Shown here in pieces: positions 11,647 through 23,036 of a DNA stretch of 64,000 bases. Every line of letters begins with the position of its first letter. Within the stretch, counting starts at the first letter, position 1. Location: NCBI RefSeq assembly GCF_036898095.1, contig NC_090730.1, forward strand, positions 27,803,943 through 27,867,942, written 5' to 3'. The position numbers and the translations under genes were made by a program. Origin of the DNA: Palaemon carinicauda (Eukaryota; Arthropoda; Malacostraca; Decapoda; Palaemonidae). A model generated the notes under the pieces. That model had not been told where the DNA came from. It saw only the letters and a program-made list of their open reading frames with translations, and searched no databases.

Positions 11647-13355
11647 GTGATAATTGCGCAAAGTGTTAGTGTTGCGACCGAGGGTTCGTCTGTTCGTGCC
11701 TGTCGTTCGCCTAGTCCGAGACCTCTTGCAAGCTCCCAAGCCCAGGGGAGAAGTAATGTCGTACGACTTATGGGTTCGAGAGGCCTTGATCAGCGAACAG
11801 ACGTTCCCTCTATGGTTTCAGGCGTGTCTCACCAAGACCGCCCCTACCATAAGACGAGCGAGACGATTTTCTCCTCGTCATCCGAAGGCTTTTCGCGTAA
11901 GAAACCGTGGAGCAAGGTTTCGAGGCCCTTTAAGCGAAAGTCAGTCTTTTCAGGACAGGTCCAGCGTCCTGGTTGTAGCCCTTGGGACAGCTCTGACCCT
12001 ATGCAGTCATCGGAAGACTGCTCGCCGCCTAAACAAAAGCGTAACACAGGCTCCGAGAGTCTTATTGTAGGCAAGGTTTTGCAGTCACAGACGTTACCCT
12101 CGTCTCTTACCGCAACCATTCCCGTTGATCCTAAATGGGTTGTACGGCAAGACATGCAGAATAAGCTTGCCTCTCTTATGGAGGAATTCTGTTGAGCAGG
12201 TTCACGATGATCCTCGCCACTTAGCTGATCGAGATCCTGGCCGTCAGCCTCCCAAACGAGCCTTTGCTCGTCCTGTTGACATTGACGTTACAAAGTCACG
12301 TCAATCGTGTTTTGTAGAGCCTCACTCGATGCAGTCCCGTGTTGACTCTCAGCCGCTTGTGGACGTTCAGCCGCTGCCGCTTGCTCTTGTTGACGTTCAG
12401 GACGTTCACCAACCAGCATAGTTGACTTGTTTTGACGTTGAGCGTCAAGCACCGCAGTCAAGAGTTGTTTTGACTGCTCAGTCTAAGCAGTCAAGGCAGT
12501 CTCGAGTTGACGTCGAGCGTCTTGCACCTGTTGTTGTTGCTGGTCAGTCCTTTAAGCAGTTACATGACATAGCGTCCTTGACTGCTACTGTTGCTCCTTT
12601 GCGTGTGGACTCTGCTTGTCAAGCATTGCCACCACGGCAGGTCTCTCCCTTGCTTGAGACTCGGCAATTGTCGTACAAGGTTCCTTCAGATGAGGAAGTT
12701 GCTGATCCCCCTCCTACTGATATTCCCTTGAGGACTCTGTCAGACGGAGAGGAGCCTAAAGCTGCTCAGCCCTCTATGGACTTTAAATAAATCATGCTGA
12801 TTTTTAAGGATCTTTGTCCGGATCTTTTTGTAACTGCTGCTCCTCGTTCGCCTAAACGTCAGAGTTTACACTAGGCCTAGCTACTTTGAAGCCGTTGTTT
12901 TCTAAGCTAGTGCTCTCTCGCTCTTCTAAGAGAGCTTTACGTTTGCTAGGCGACTGGTTAATCACCACGAGGAGTTTGGGGGAGACAGCCTTTGCTTTCC
13001 CTACTTTTAAGCTGGCTTATAGAGCGAGAGTCTGATATGACACGGGAGAAGTTCTCGGCTTGGGAGTTCCTGCCTCTGCCCAGATAGACTTCTCAAACCT
13101 CATAGACTCTCCCTGGCGCCTGGCCATGAGACGCTCCAAGATTTTATGGTCGACTTCAGAGCTAGACCATCTCCTGTTAGGAGTTTTTTTTTTCGAGCGT
13201 TTGAAGTTTTGCTGTACAATTATGTCATGCATAAACAAGGCTATCAGGGATGGCTCCAATAATCTGACAGCCACGTTCTCTGCAGGAACAAGTCCCTCTG
13301 GGATGGCTCCAATGATCTGGCAGCCATGTTCACTGCAGGAGTACGTAAGAGGCAA
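11647..13355 (+). pseudogene. DIRS-A gag remnant
   Basis: An open stretch at 11647-12195 matches gag from the SVRACRSPSPRPLASS block through SRGLDQRTDVPSMV, KVSRPFKRK and SSEDCSPPK to a DPKW block. A second piece (12422-12790) is acidic and ends EEPKAAQPSMDFK, equivalent to the gag segment before the C-terminal third. Remaining pieces to about 13355 include LGVPASAQIDFSNLIDSPW. It lacks the N-terminal Cys cluster of C/D gag and contains stops and shifts. It is fused near 13355 to the middle of RT, so the gag C-terminus and RT N-terminus are deleted. Confidence 0.8.
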
Positions 13356-13359
13356 GTGC

Positions 13360-15083
13360 GCTCAATGTGTTCATTGTCAAGACAAACTTCACGATGAAGT
13401 CTACCAGGCTGTCTTGACAGCATTAATGGAAGGCGACTGGATGGTCTCTCTCGACCTTCAGGAGGCATACTTCCACATTCCTATACACCCGGATTCCCAA
13501 CCGTTTCTGAGGTTTGTTTACAGGAATGTGGGGGGTACCAGTTTCGAGCCCTGTGCTTTGGCCTCAGTCCTGCTCCTCTCGTGTTTACGAGGCTCATGAG
13601 GAATGTGGCAAAATCCCTCCATCTATCGGGAATCCGAGCCTCCCTGTACTTGGACGACTGGCTTCTCAGAGCATCGTCCAGTCTTCGCTGTCTGCAGGAT
13701 CTACATTGGACGTTGAGTCTGGCCAGGGAGTTGGGACTTTTGGTCAACCTAAAAGTCCCAACTGATCCCATCCCAGATTATTCTATATTTGGGGATGGAG
13801 ATTCGCAGTCCAGTTTTTTCGGGCTTTTCCGTCTGCCACCCGAATAGAACAAGCCCTGCTCGAAGTCCAACTAATGCTGAAAAGAGAACGTTTGTTAAGT
13901 CAGGAGTTGGAACAGTCTCGTAGGAACTCTCTCATCCCTGGAGCAGTTTGTCTCGCTAGGGAGACTACACCTTCTGCCTCTCCAGTTCCATCTAGCCTCT
14001 CACTGGAACTAGGACAAGACATTAGAGACGGTATCATTCCCAGTCTCCGAACCAGTAAAGGCATGCCTGAAATGGTGGGACAGCAATATCAGTCTGAGAG
14101 AGGGACTATCCCTAGCAGTCAAGAACCCAAACCACGTGTTGTTCTCAGACGCGTCGGATTTGGGTTGGGGTGCGACCCTGGACGGTCGGGAATGCTCGGG
14201 TCTGTGGACCTCAAGTCAGAAGAGCATGCACATCAACGGCAAGGAGCTATTAGCAGTCCACTTGGCCTTGATGAAATTCGAAAGCTTTCTTCGAAACTAA
14301 GTGGTAGAGGTCAACTCAGACAACACCACAGCTTTGGCGTACATCTCCAAGCAAGGAGGCACACACTCCTTCACGCTGCTCGAGATCGCAAGGGACCTTC
14401 TCATATGGTCAAGAAATCGAGGCATCTCCCTGTTGACGAGATTCATCCAGGGGGACTTGAACGTCTTGGCAGACTGTCTCAGTCGGAGGGGTCAGGTGAT
14501 ACCCACGGAATGGACCCTCCACAAGGACGTGGGCAAGAGTCTTTGGGCTACTTGGGGTCAACCCACCATAGACCTCTTTGCCTCCTCGTTGACCAAAAGG
14601 TTACCAATCTATTGCTCTCCAGTCCTAGATACAGAAGCAATCCACATAGACGCGTTTCTACTGGATTGGTCTCTTCTGGACTTATATGCATTCCCACCAT
14701 TCAAGATAGTCAACAAGGTACTGCAGAAGTTCGCCTCTCACGAAGAGACAGGGTTGACGTTGGTTGCTACCCTCTGGCCCGCGAGAGAGTGGTTCACCGA
14801 GGTACTTCAATGGCTGGTAGACATTCCAAGAAGTCTTCCTCTAAGGGTAGATCTCTTACGTCAGCCCCACGTAAAGAATGTTCATCAAAGCCTCCCCGCG
14901 CTTCGTCTGACTGCCTTCAGACTATCGAGAGACTCTCAAGAGCTCGAGGCTTTTCGAAGGAGGCAGCCAGTGCGATTGCGAGAGCTAGGAGAGCTTCTAC
15001 CTTCAGAGTATACCAGTCGAAGTGGGAAGTCTTTCGAGATTGGTGCAAGCCAGCATCTATGTCCTCTTCCAGTACCTCTGTAG
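13360..15083 (+). pseudogene. DIRS-A RT/RNase H/methyltransferase-like remnant
   Basis: RT motif A (MVSLDLQEAYFHIPIHPD, about 13440), motif B (ALCFGLSPAP after a shift) and motif C (YLDDWLL, about 13650) are present across two frames. RNase H survives in a 260-codon open stretch (14301-15083) with VNSDNTTALAYISKQGG and LNVLADCLSR. The methyltransferase-like domain (TIDLFASSLTKRL, AFLLDWSLLDLYAFPPF) is intact in the same stretch. The RT N-terminus is missing and there are several shifts, so the protein is not made whole. Confidence 0.85.
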
Positions 15084-15981
15084 CCCAATCGGAGATTTTC
15101 TTTTACATCTGAGAAATGTTCGCTCCCTCTCAGCTCCCACGATTTAGGGCTACAGGAGCATGTTGGCTTCGGTCTTTCGTCATAGAGGCTTAGATCTTTC
15201 CAACAATTAAGATCTCCAAGATCTCCTTAAGTCTTTCGAGACCTCTAAGGAACGTCGTTTGACAACTCCTGGATGGAACTTAGACGTGGTCCTAAGGTTC
15301 CTCATGTCAGACAGGTTTGAGCCATTACATTCAGCCTCCCTGAAGGATCTCACCCTCAAGACGCTTTTCCTAGTGTGCTTGGCTTCGGCTAAAAGGGTCA
15401 GTGAAATTCATGCCTTCAGTAAGAACATCGGCTTTTCTACAGTAAAAGCCACATGTTCACTTCAACTTGGTTTCCTGGCCAAAAATGAACTGCCTTCTCG
15501 TCCTTGGCCTAAGTCTTTTGATATACCTTGCCTGTCAGAGATCGTAAGCAACGAACTTGAAAGAGTGCTGTGTCCAGTTAGAACTCTTAAGTTCTACTTA
15601 GCTCGTACTAAGTCCTTACGAGGTGGATCTGAGGCATTATGGTGCTCAGTTAAGAAACCATCATTGCCTATGTCAAAGAATGCTTTGTCATATTTTATCA
15701 GACTTTTAATACGAGAGGCTCATTCTCACTTGAATGAAAAAGACCGATGCTTGCTTAAGGTTAAGACGCACGAAATAAGAGCTATAGCAACTTCCGTGGC
15801 CTTTAAGCAAAATAAATCTCTGCAAAGTATTATGGACGCGACCGTTTGGAGAAGCAAATCAGTATTCGCGTCATTTTACTTAAAAGATGTCCAGACTCTT
15901 TACGAGGACTGCTACACACTGGGTCCATTCGTTACAGCGAATGCAGTAGTGGGTAAGGATTCTACCACTACATTCCCTTAA
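14880..15981 (+). pseudogene. DIRS-A tyrosine recombinase, lightly damaged
   Basis: A 412-codon open frame (13874-15112) ends in the recombinase N-terminal region (ERLSRARGFSKEAASAIARA, VYQSKWEVFRDW). After a short broken stretch, a 240-codon open frame (15259-15981) carries the catalytic core: SAKRVSEIHAF (first Arg), KTHEIRAIATS (His-x-x-Arg) and FASFYLKDV (Tyr nucleophile). The R-H-R-Y set is complete. The central break (about 15112-15259, with stops after RSLSAPTI) makes it a pseudogene, but a recent one. Confidence 0.8.
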
Positions 15982-16370
15982 TTCCAATATCCTTTTAATC
16001 TGCTCTTGAAATGTTTTTTTAATTGGGTTGTACGGAAGGCTAAGAAGCCTTTCGCAGCCTTTTTTGATTTGGCGGGTGGTCAAATGTCATTTCTTGAGAG
16101 CGCCCAGATTAGGGGTTTGATGAGGTCCTGTTGTATGGGTTGCAGCCCTTAATACTTCAGCTCCTGGGAGTCTTTCAGCATCCTAAGAGGATCGCTGGGC
16201 TTCGTGAGGAAGACAGACTAATAAGGCAGATTAATCGTCTAAGTCAACTTCCTTACCAGGTACCTTTATATATTTGGGTTTTGTTATGATATAACTGTCA
16301 AAAACTCTAAGCATATACGCTGTAAACTTAATTAACTCTGGTCTCTACCCACCACCATGGGTGTGAATCA

Positions 16371-16463
16371 GCTATTATATATTCACCGGCTAAGTTAAAT
16401 ATTTAAAAATGATATTTTAATTATAAAATAAATTTTTGAATATACTTACCCGGTGAATATATA
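16371..16463 (+). repeat. DIRS-A internal complementary region
   Basis: GCTATTATATATTCACCGG...TTTAAAAATGATATTTTAAT joins the reverse complements of the left end and the right end of element A, with the junction at about 16406-16410. Confidence 0.9.
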
Positions 16464-16507
16464 AATTAAAGGCCCCCCCTTCCTCCCCGATAGAGACCCA
16501 GCGGGAT

Positions 16508-16700
16508 GAGAAAAATTGGGTCTGTTTACATGTATATGCGGTATCTGGCCGATAGTTGGCGCTAGTGGGCACACCCGCAACCTTCATAGCGATCGCTCGC
16601 GAGTTTTTGTGTGTTTTTCTGTCGAGCCGCCGGAGGCTCAGCTATTATATATTCACCGGGTAAGTATATTCAAAAATTTATTTTATAATTAAAATATCAT
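16508..16700 (-). repeat. DIRS-A right inverted terminal repeat
   Basis: Reverse complement of 3269-3442, with an outer A/T-rich end finishing AAAATATCAT at 16700. Confidence 0.9.
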
Positions 16701-16770
16701 ATTTAATATAGTTTGTGATGCTGATGAAAAATGTAAACATCCATCTATAATAGTTGAAAGAAAAAGAAAA

Positions 16771-16773
<3 letters not shown>

Positions 16774-16862
<89 letters not shown>
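16774..16862. repeat. (CT)n microsatellite at the LINE 5' edge
   Basis: About 44 uninterrupted CT units, followed by eight C and then directly by LINE RT coding sequence. Confidence 0.97.
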
Positions 16863-16865
<3 letters not shown>

Positions 16866-16869
16866 CCCC

Positions 16870-17514
16870 CAAAGGAAGAGCTACGACGTGCCTTAGCAAG
16901 GAGTAAGAAGTCAGCTCCTGGTGATGATGGCATCACCTATGCAGTCCTTTGCACACTCATAAAAATACCTGGCAACCCTCTCCTCCGGCTCTACAACCTC
17001 TGCCTCTGCTTGGGATATGTGCCCCTAGCATGGACTCATAGTACAATTGTACCTGTTCCCAAGCCTAGCACTGACAAATCTCGTCCTATCTCCCTCACCT
17101 CCTGTTTCTGCAAAGTATTTGAACGTATTCTCCTCTCACGCCTTATGTTCCGGCTGCAAGATAAGCTTTCGTCTAGAATATACGGCTTCCTACCCCAACG
17201 AGGAACACATCATTGTCTCATGGAGCTCTACACTCGTCTCTCCCCAACCAGTGTTGTAGCCTTCATTGATTTGAAAAGTGCATTTGACGTTGCAAATACA
17301 GACATTATTTTAGACCAGCTTATTGATTTTGGAATCAAGGGAAACCTTTTGAGGTGGATACGTGGATATCTTCGAAATAGAGTTTCTCGTGTGCTGTTTA
17401 AGGGAGCATTGAGCACTGCAAAGGAACTTGAACTTGGTACTCCACAAGGGGGAGTACTTAGTCCATTTTTATTTAATATCCTCCTACATCGACTTCTTTC
17501 CTTACTTCCTGATA
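16870..17514 (+). pseudogene. LINE reverse transcriptase, front half
   Basis: The frame opens KEELRRALARSKKSAPGDDG and contains RPISLTSCFCKVFERI (RT motif 1/2), FIDLKSAFDVAN (motif A with catalytic Asp) and GTPQGGVLSPFLFNILL (motif B). It stops being LINE sequence at TA 17513-17514, where the Tigger-like element enters, 16 codons before the YADD box. The RT reading resumes in frame at 19448 if the insert and one TA copy are ignored. Confidence 0.85.
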
Positions 17515-18055
17515 CAGTGATGCCTCAGGATACGAAATTAATCCGTTCAGGATGCGGTTTCGTATCCTGATATTTTCGTATCCTGAGTCGTGTTTTACAT
17601 GTAAATAGCCTAATCCGTTCCAAGCCTTATAAAAAGTCACCCTTTCTTTCATAAACACGCTAAACTGTAGTAATAAACATGCAATGCAGCCATTTCTATC
17701 ATTCAATAATTAACACAACCGTTAAAAACAGCCTAATCCATTCCAGAAACCACTATGAGATTATTCAATAATGTAGTTATAGCCAAGTTATCCCCCCCAA
17801 GCCCAAAGAAAACGGTACGTTTTCTTTACTACTGTATAAAAGTTACGGTACTGTATGTACGTAAAGCATTTAGATCAGTGAAGGTGTATTGTTACCTGTA
17901 CGTACACCTAAATTAATGATTGATACCTTTACACTCTGAAAAAAAGGTTACAGTTAATTAGTGTAACAAAAAAGTTGAAACTTACCTTTTGATTGAGACG
18001 ATGTCCGATAGCGAAGTCGCGGCAGAGGAGGATGGCATAAGGCAGAAAACGTAAC

Positions 18056-18961
18056 AAGTGACAGACTACGTACAGTAATTTACACACTTAACACATTAAC
18101 ACTTAAACTTTACGAAATAAAAAAATGGAAGAAATAATTAACACTTAACATTACGTATGGAAAACTATAAAATGAAAGAAAAAATTACTTTTAACACTTA
18201 ACGGTAACATAAAACTTAAAATTGAATTTTTTTTTTTTGCTTTTTTATAACTTTACGTTTTTCTTATTTTCTAAATCTCTTCTACTTCTTCATCACTTTC
18301 TTTTTTCTGTTTCTTTTCTTTACTTTCACCTTCTAATTCTTCATCCCTTCCTCTTTTCTGTTTCTTTTCTTCACTTTCACCTTCGTCTTGGCCTACTAAT
18401 ACCGCTGGCCTCTTTAATAAGAAACTATCCATTGAAGCTTGTTTCTGCCTACTTTTCAACACATTTCTAAAATGCGTTAGGCAAATGTAATATAATACAC
18501 TACGTAACAAGTGACAGACTACGTACAGTAATTTACACACTTAACACATTAACACTTAAACTTTACGAAATAAAAAAATGGAAGAAATAATTAACACTTA
18601 ACATTACGTATGGAAAACTATAAAATGAAAGAAAAAATTACTTTAACACTTAACGGTAACATAAAACTTAAAATTGAATTTTTTTTTTTTTTGCTTTTTT
18701 ATAACTTTACGTTTTTCTTATTTTCTAAATCTCTTCTACTTCTTCATCACTTTCTTTTTTCTGTTTCTTTTCTTTACTTTCACCTTCTAATTCTTCATCC
18801 CTTCCTCTTTTCTGTTTCTTTTCTTCACTTTCACCTTCGTCTTGGCCTACTAATACCGCTGGCCTCTTTAATAAGAAACTATCCATTGAAGCTTGTTTCT
18901 GCCTACTTTTCAACAATTTCTAAAATGCGTTAGGCAAACGTAATATAATACACTACGTAAC
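18056..18961. repeat. 453-bp tandem duplication inside the Tigger-like element
   Basis: Two units, 18056-18508 and 18509-18961, begin AAGTGACAGACTACGTACAG. They differ only by a few bases and T-run lengths. Each encodes the same minus-strand transposase C-tail fragment. The high similarity suggests a recent duplication. Confidence 0.9.
18271..18540 (-). pseudogene. Tigger transposase C-terminal fragment (repeated at 18725-18916)
   Basis: 89 codons ending in alternating acidic and basic residues (EEKKQKRGRDEE, EEKKQKK-like, EEVEEI). The SMDSFLLKRP core resembles the end of Tigger/jerky transposases. It is a fragment, not a complete gene, and its Met start is not credible. Confidence 0.55.
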
Positions 18962-19447
18962 GTTATATACAGTCTATGTATAGTAAACACTAATACAGTA
19001 CAGTGCACAGTAACGAATGTTTATTAACGATAACACGTGGCGTACGAATGTACTGTATATTAACACTAAGTCAAACAAGCGAAAGCACACAATGTCTGTT
19101 AACGATACCGCGGTCGGAACGAAAAGAGAGAGAGAGAGATGAACGCCCATGCGTAGGCAAGCTGGGATAGTTGCCGACCAATAGGAAAGCAGGATCTTAT
19201 GGCGTCAGCTAGCGTCTGAGTAGGGAGATAACCAATGGGTGAGCGGGAGGCTGTAAGTGAGTCTACCCAAGTTAAAGTCAGGCGGCGCGCGCTTTTTAAA
19301 ATTACTCTCGGCGAAGAGTTGGGATCTCGTAAGGTTTTCGTATCCTGAAATTTTATCCGTATCCTGGGGCATAAAAATCTTCGAATCACTTTTCGCATCC
19401 TGAATTTTTCGTAAGCAGAAACTTTCGTATCCAGAGGTATCACTGTA

Positions 19448-21204
19448 CTGATAACACAACCATCACTGGCTACGCAGACGATATTTGCATTCATTCAACC
19501 TCTCCAGATCACTTGCAACGCTTCCTTTCTTCCTTCTACGAATCGGCATCCTCCTGTGGTCTTATCATCTCCCCAGGAAAAAGTAGAATCTTCTCCCCAA
19601 GGCCAGCAAGGAATCTACCAGAATTTACTGTGGGGAACAATGTTGTACCTTTATGCACATAATATATTTACTTGGGAGCGCCAGTGCGAATTACACCATC
19701 CATTCCAGCGAGACAGAGAGTACATCCCATTGTTCAAGATCTGCTGGCCCGGTTACGGCGACGCCTGACTCCTCTCAAGTGGCTTACTAATTATTCTGCA
19801 GGAGTATCTATCCCAGTTGCCAGAACCATATATATTGCTTTCATCCGCTCAGTGATAGATTATCTTTCCCCTGCACTATGTCAACTCTCCAGATCAACTC
19901 TACAGCCGCTTGAAAAATTCCAGAACCAAGCAATGAGACTCATTCTAGGTTGTCCAGCCTCCACTAGAATTGTAAACATGCAACACGAACTCCGTCTTCC
20001 TCCACTCGTTGAGAGAATATACTCCAATGTCACCTACTTCAGTATCAAATGCCTATATTACCCTCACCTGTCTCCTCACTATTCAAACATCATCAGAACT
20101 TCTCTCGATCTAGATGCACCTCATCCACAACTACGCCAGGGGGGACGTACACTAGTTAGTACTGTCTGTTCAAGCATTCGGGGGCTTGACATCAACATCG
20201 TGGCAGAGAATGTGGATTATGGCCTTGCACCCTGGCAGACTCCTGTGCCAGCAATCTCTTACACTCCAGTCTCTAAGACTGACTTGCCTCAACTTCAACA
20301 ACAACGTGCATTGGAGACCATCGACAGACTATCCTCGTCCCTCAGTGTAGCCCATCACCTCTACACAGACGGCTCCCTACAGCAGGATGGCAGTGCTGGA
20401 TGTGCTGTTTTCTCCCCCACTTTGGAACCCCCGCCAGAGGGCTGGACAGGCTGTCGCCTCCCAAAGTCATCAAGCTCCACGTATTGTGAACTACATGGAC
20501 TTCTAGATGCAGTTATTTTAATCACACGGACCAGAAACAACGGCTTGATCATCTGCGACTCGCAACCTGCACTCCAAGCCCTTTCTTCACATAAGCCAGC
20601 ATACCAGTCCCTGGTTACACAAATACATAGGCAACTAGATATGGCCAACATGAGCTCACTGGTAGTGCACTTCCTATGGATTCCCTCTCACGTGGGTCTT
20701 CTGGCTAACAACACCGTTGACCATCTCGCAAAGGCTGCCTGTCAATTGGATCCTCCAGATGTTGATGCTCCCAGTCCATCTCTCCTGTGCTGCAGAAAAA
20801 TGGTGCGCCAAGCTGCTCGCTCACCTACTCATCATCGTAGTAATGCCGAGAGAGCCACCAGTATATCAATACAGCATTATGATCACTTCTTTCCTCACCA
20901 ACACAAATATCGCCGCAGTGGACTCATGGTTCGTCAAAATAACGTGGTTTGTGCGCGTCTTCACCTGGGTTGGCGACCAGTTTGGCAGGTGGCTGAGCAA
21001 GATGGAGTTCCTCACTTCTCCTCCTGTAGGTTATGTGACGCACCCAACGCCAACACCCTGGAACACTTTTGCCTGGAATGTCCTCTTGTTAGTGACATAT
21101 TACCCCAAAGACTCACAGTAGTTGATACATGTAAAAGATTATTGACAGATAATGATTTGCTCGATGAGATCCTCATGCGCCATCCTCACTTTGGTGGATA
21201 TTGA
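19448..21204 (+). pseudogene. LINE reverse transcriptase rear half and RNase H
   Basis: Begins TDNTTITGYADDICIHST (motif C, YADD) and continues through the thumb (SPGKSRIFSP, YLGAPV). A TAA at 19660-19662 precedes an otherwise open stretch to 21204 (510 codons from 19672). That stretch includes an RNase H domain at roughly residues 225-360: YTDGS, YCELHGL, ICDSQPAL and IPSHVGLLANNTVDHLAK give the Asp-Glu-Asp-Asp set. A C-terminal Cys/His segment (FSSCRLCD, LEHFCLEC) and HPHFGGY end the protein. With one stop plus the insertion it is inactive. Confidence 0.85.
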
Positions 21205-21567
21205 ATAATCAGCTGTTTTGTAATGTTAATTAAAGATAGGTACAACCTACCTATGAAATCAAACTAAATTTAATTTGTATTCCATATGAATTCATTTGCA
21301 TAACCATAAATATATAGAAATGAGCAATATTATTTTTAATATGTACTAAATATCTGTCTATACTTTATTTTGTATTCATTTGTATAACCTTCATTATATG
21401 CTATAGATGTAAACAATACTGTTTAAATATGTACTTAAATGTCTGTATATACTTTTTTTTTATTCTTTAGGTATAACTGAATTACAATGTAGATGTAAAC
21501 AATATTACTGTATAACCATGTACTCAAATGTCTGACGCCAATGGGCGCAATAAATTGATTAAAACAA

Positions 21568-21573
<6 letters not shown>
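21205..21573 (+). other. LINE 3' UTR and A-rich end
   Basis: AT-rich sequence with repeated ATGTAAACAATA and ATGTACT motifs, an AATAAA at about 21550 and a terminal run of A before the CT microsatellite. Confidence 0.6.
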
Positions 21574-21605
<32 letters not shown>

Positions 21606-21649
21606 CATCAATGACCTTCAATGTAAGGAAGCCAGAGAACTTCAAGTCA

Positions 21650-21735
<86 letters not shown>
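21574..21735. repeat. Two (CT)n microsatellites
   Basis: CT runs at 21574-21602 and 21653-21735 separated by about 50 bp of unique sequence. Confidence 0.95.
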
Positions 21736-21741
<6 letters not shown>

Positions 21742-22516
21742 TGTAAAGATTTTGAAATTGGATTATTTTTATTTAACTATGTATACTTGAATAATTTTCT
21801 ATTTGAAAAATTCTTATTTCAATGAAGAAATTTAAGGAAATTAAGAATTTATCAAGAATTATTGATAACTTCCTTATTTGTTAATAGAAAAATTTACACT
21901 TTTTTAAGATAAATCTTTATAGAATTACCATCACGTGATATGAAATTTATTCTGTTATAATTATTTTAAGTTTTGATAAGTAACTTTAATTCACCAGATT
22001 AAATAGAAAATTCTGTCAACCTTTAATGGCGGCTGTCAACTTTTTCCTTCCGTTCTGACCATCGATAAATAATCAACAAATTGCAGGGGACTGGAAATTA
22101 TGGTGGGATATTATTTTATGTTCTTATCCTATACTATTTGAGAACTCTTTTTTTAAAAGATGAAATTTTTTATTAAGGAATGAGAGAGATAGAGGAAAAC
22201 ATTTCTTTGTAAATCAAACAAATAATACTAATTGTATCTACTTTCAGGCCAGGTTTCTATTTACGTATTGAATGGGGCAAACGGAGAATTTTACTTCTAT
22301 GTATAATTTACACAGCTTGAATATTCTATTTCATTGTATGTACATATTTAAGATAAAATGCATGTATTAATTTATTATGCAGGAAGGTATCAAATATTGT
22401 TAAGAGGAAATATTAAGGTGAAAATAATTAGATAAAAAGGACGAAAAGAAGGTATATGATTAAAATTTAATGTGAAGTGATGGTGTTAATTTACATACAT
22501 TTAACATAAGGTTTTT

Positions 22517-22602
<86 letters not shown>

Positions 22603-23000
22603 ACTGCTAGAATTTTGTAAATGTTAATGATGTTTAAGAGCCATTTTTTAATCTTATTTTTCCACTTGTTGAAGGATGAATATTTATACGTTCATTGAAA
22701 AACAACTACTGACACTATTCATAGTATTATAATGCATACGAAACCTTAAAACATGGAATTTAATTTCGTCTGCGCAGATAACTATTTTTAGGAGACATTA
22801 TTGCATTCTAGAAAGTCATAACTGAAAAAGACAATTTTCTGCTTTCGTTTTCAATTTTTGGTGGATTTCAACCATCAACTATTTGTGACTTTTTTACTCA
22901 ACAGTATCAGTGAGTGTTGTTAGATACAAACACGCTATGATTAATTCATACAATCAGCTGGTCAGAGATGTGTACAATAATCCATGTAAATGACTATACC
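21736..23000. other. Non-coding AT-rich DNA with (GA)n at 22518-22598
   Basis: No gene or recognised repeat apart from an about 40-unit GA microsatellite. It may be intron upstream of the mRpL16 exon, but no upstream mRpL16 exon could be found. Confidence 0.5.
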
Positions 23001-23036
23001 TTAAGAAATATTCATCATCATCATCTCCTCTTACTC

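Larger units (their letters stand above)
3269..16700 (+). mobile_element. DIRS element A (defective, hosts DIRS element B)
   Basis: The ends are defined by inverted terminal repeats (3269-3442 and 16508-16700) and by an internal complementary region at 16371-16463. Without the nested element B the unit is about 6.8 kb. Order: left repeat, long leader with AG microsatellite, gag remnants, RT/RNase H/methyltransferase-like remnants, tyrosine recombinase, ICR, right repeat. The genes carry stops, shifts and a gag-RT deletion, yet the two terminal repeats differ at only a couple of positions. DIRS elements integrate through a circular intermediate with a tyrosine recombinase and normally leave no target duplication; none is evident here. 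Confidence 0.9.
17515..19445 (-). mobile_element. Tigger/pogo-like non-autonomous DNA transposon
   Basis: Ends are inverted repeats: CAGTGATGCCTCAGGATACG at 17515 and, read inward from 19445, CAGTGATACCTCTGGATACG. TA is duplicated at 17513-17514 and 19446-19447, as for the Tc1/mariner/pogo superfamily. The minus strand carries a fragment with QKQASMDSFLLKRPA followed by a Lys/Glu-rich tail, which resembles the C-terminal tail of Tigger-type transposases (the QxxMxxF core also looks like a PCNA-binding box). No DDE catalytic core is present, so the element is internally deleted. Confidence 0.8.
16870..21573 (+). mobile_element. 5'-truncated LINE with RNase H (I/Jockey-like), split by a Tigger-like element
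   Basis: The unit begins within the RT domain, continues through RT and RNase H, and ends with a 3' UTR rich in ATGTAAACAATA-type repeats and a terminal AATAAATTGATTAAAACA followed by an A-run at about 21573. It lacks the endonuclease and ORF1. CT microsatellite lies on both sides (16774-16862 and 21574-21602), suggesting insertion into a CT/AG tract. A 1931-bp DNA element interrupts it at 17515-19445. Confidence 0.8.
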
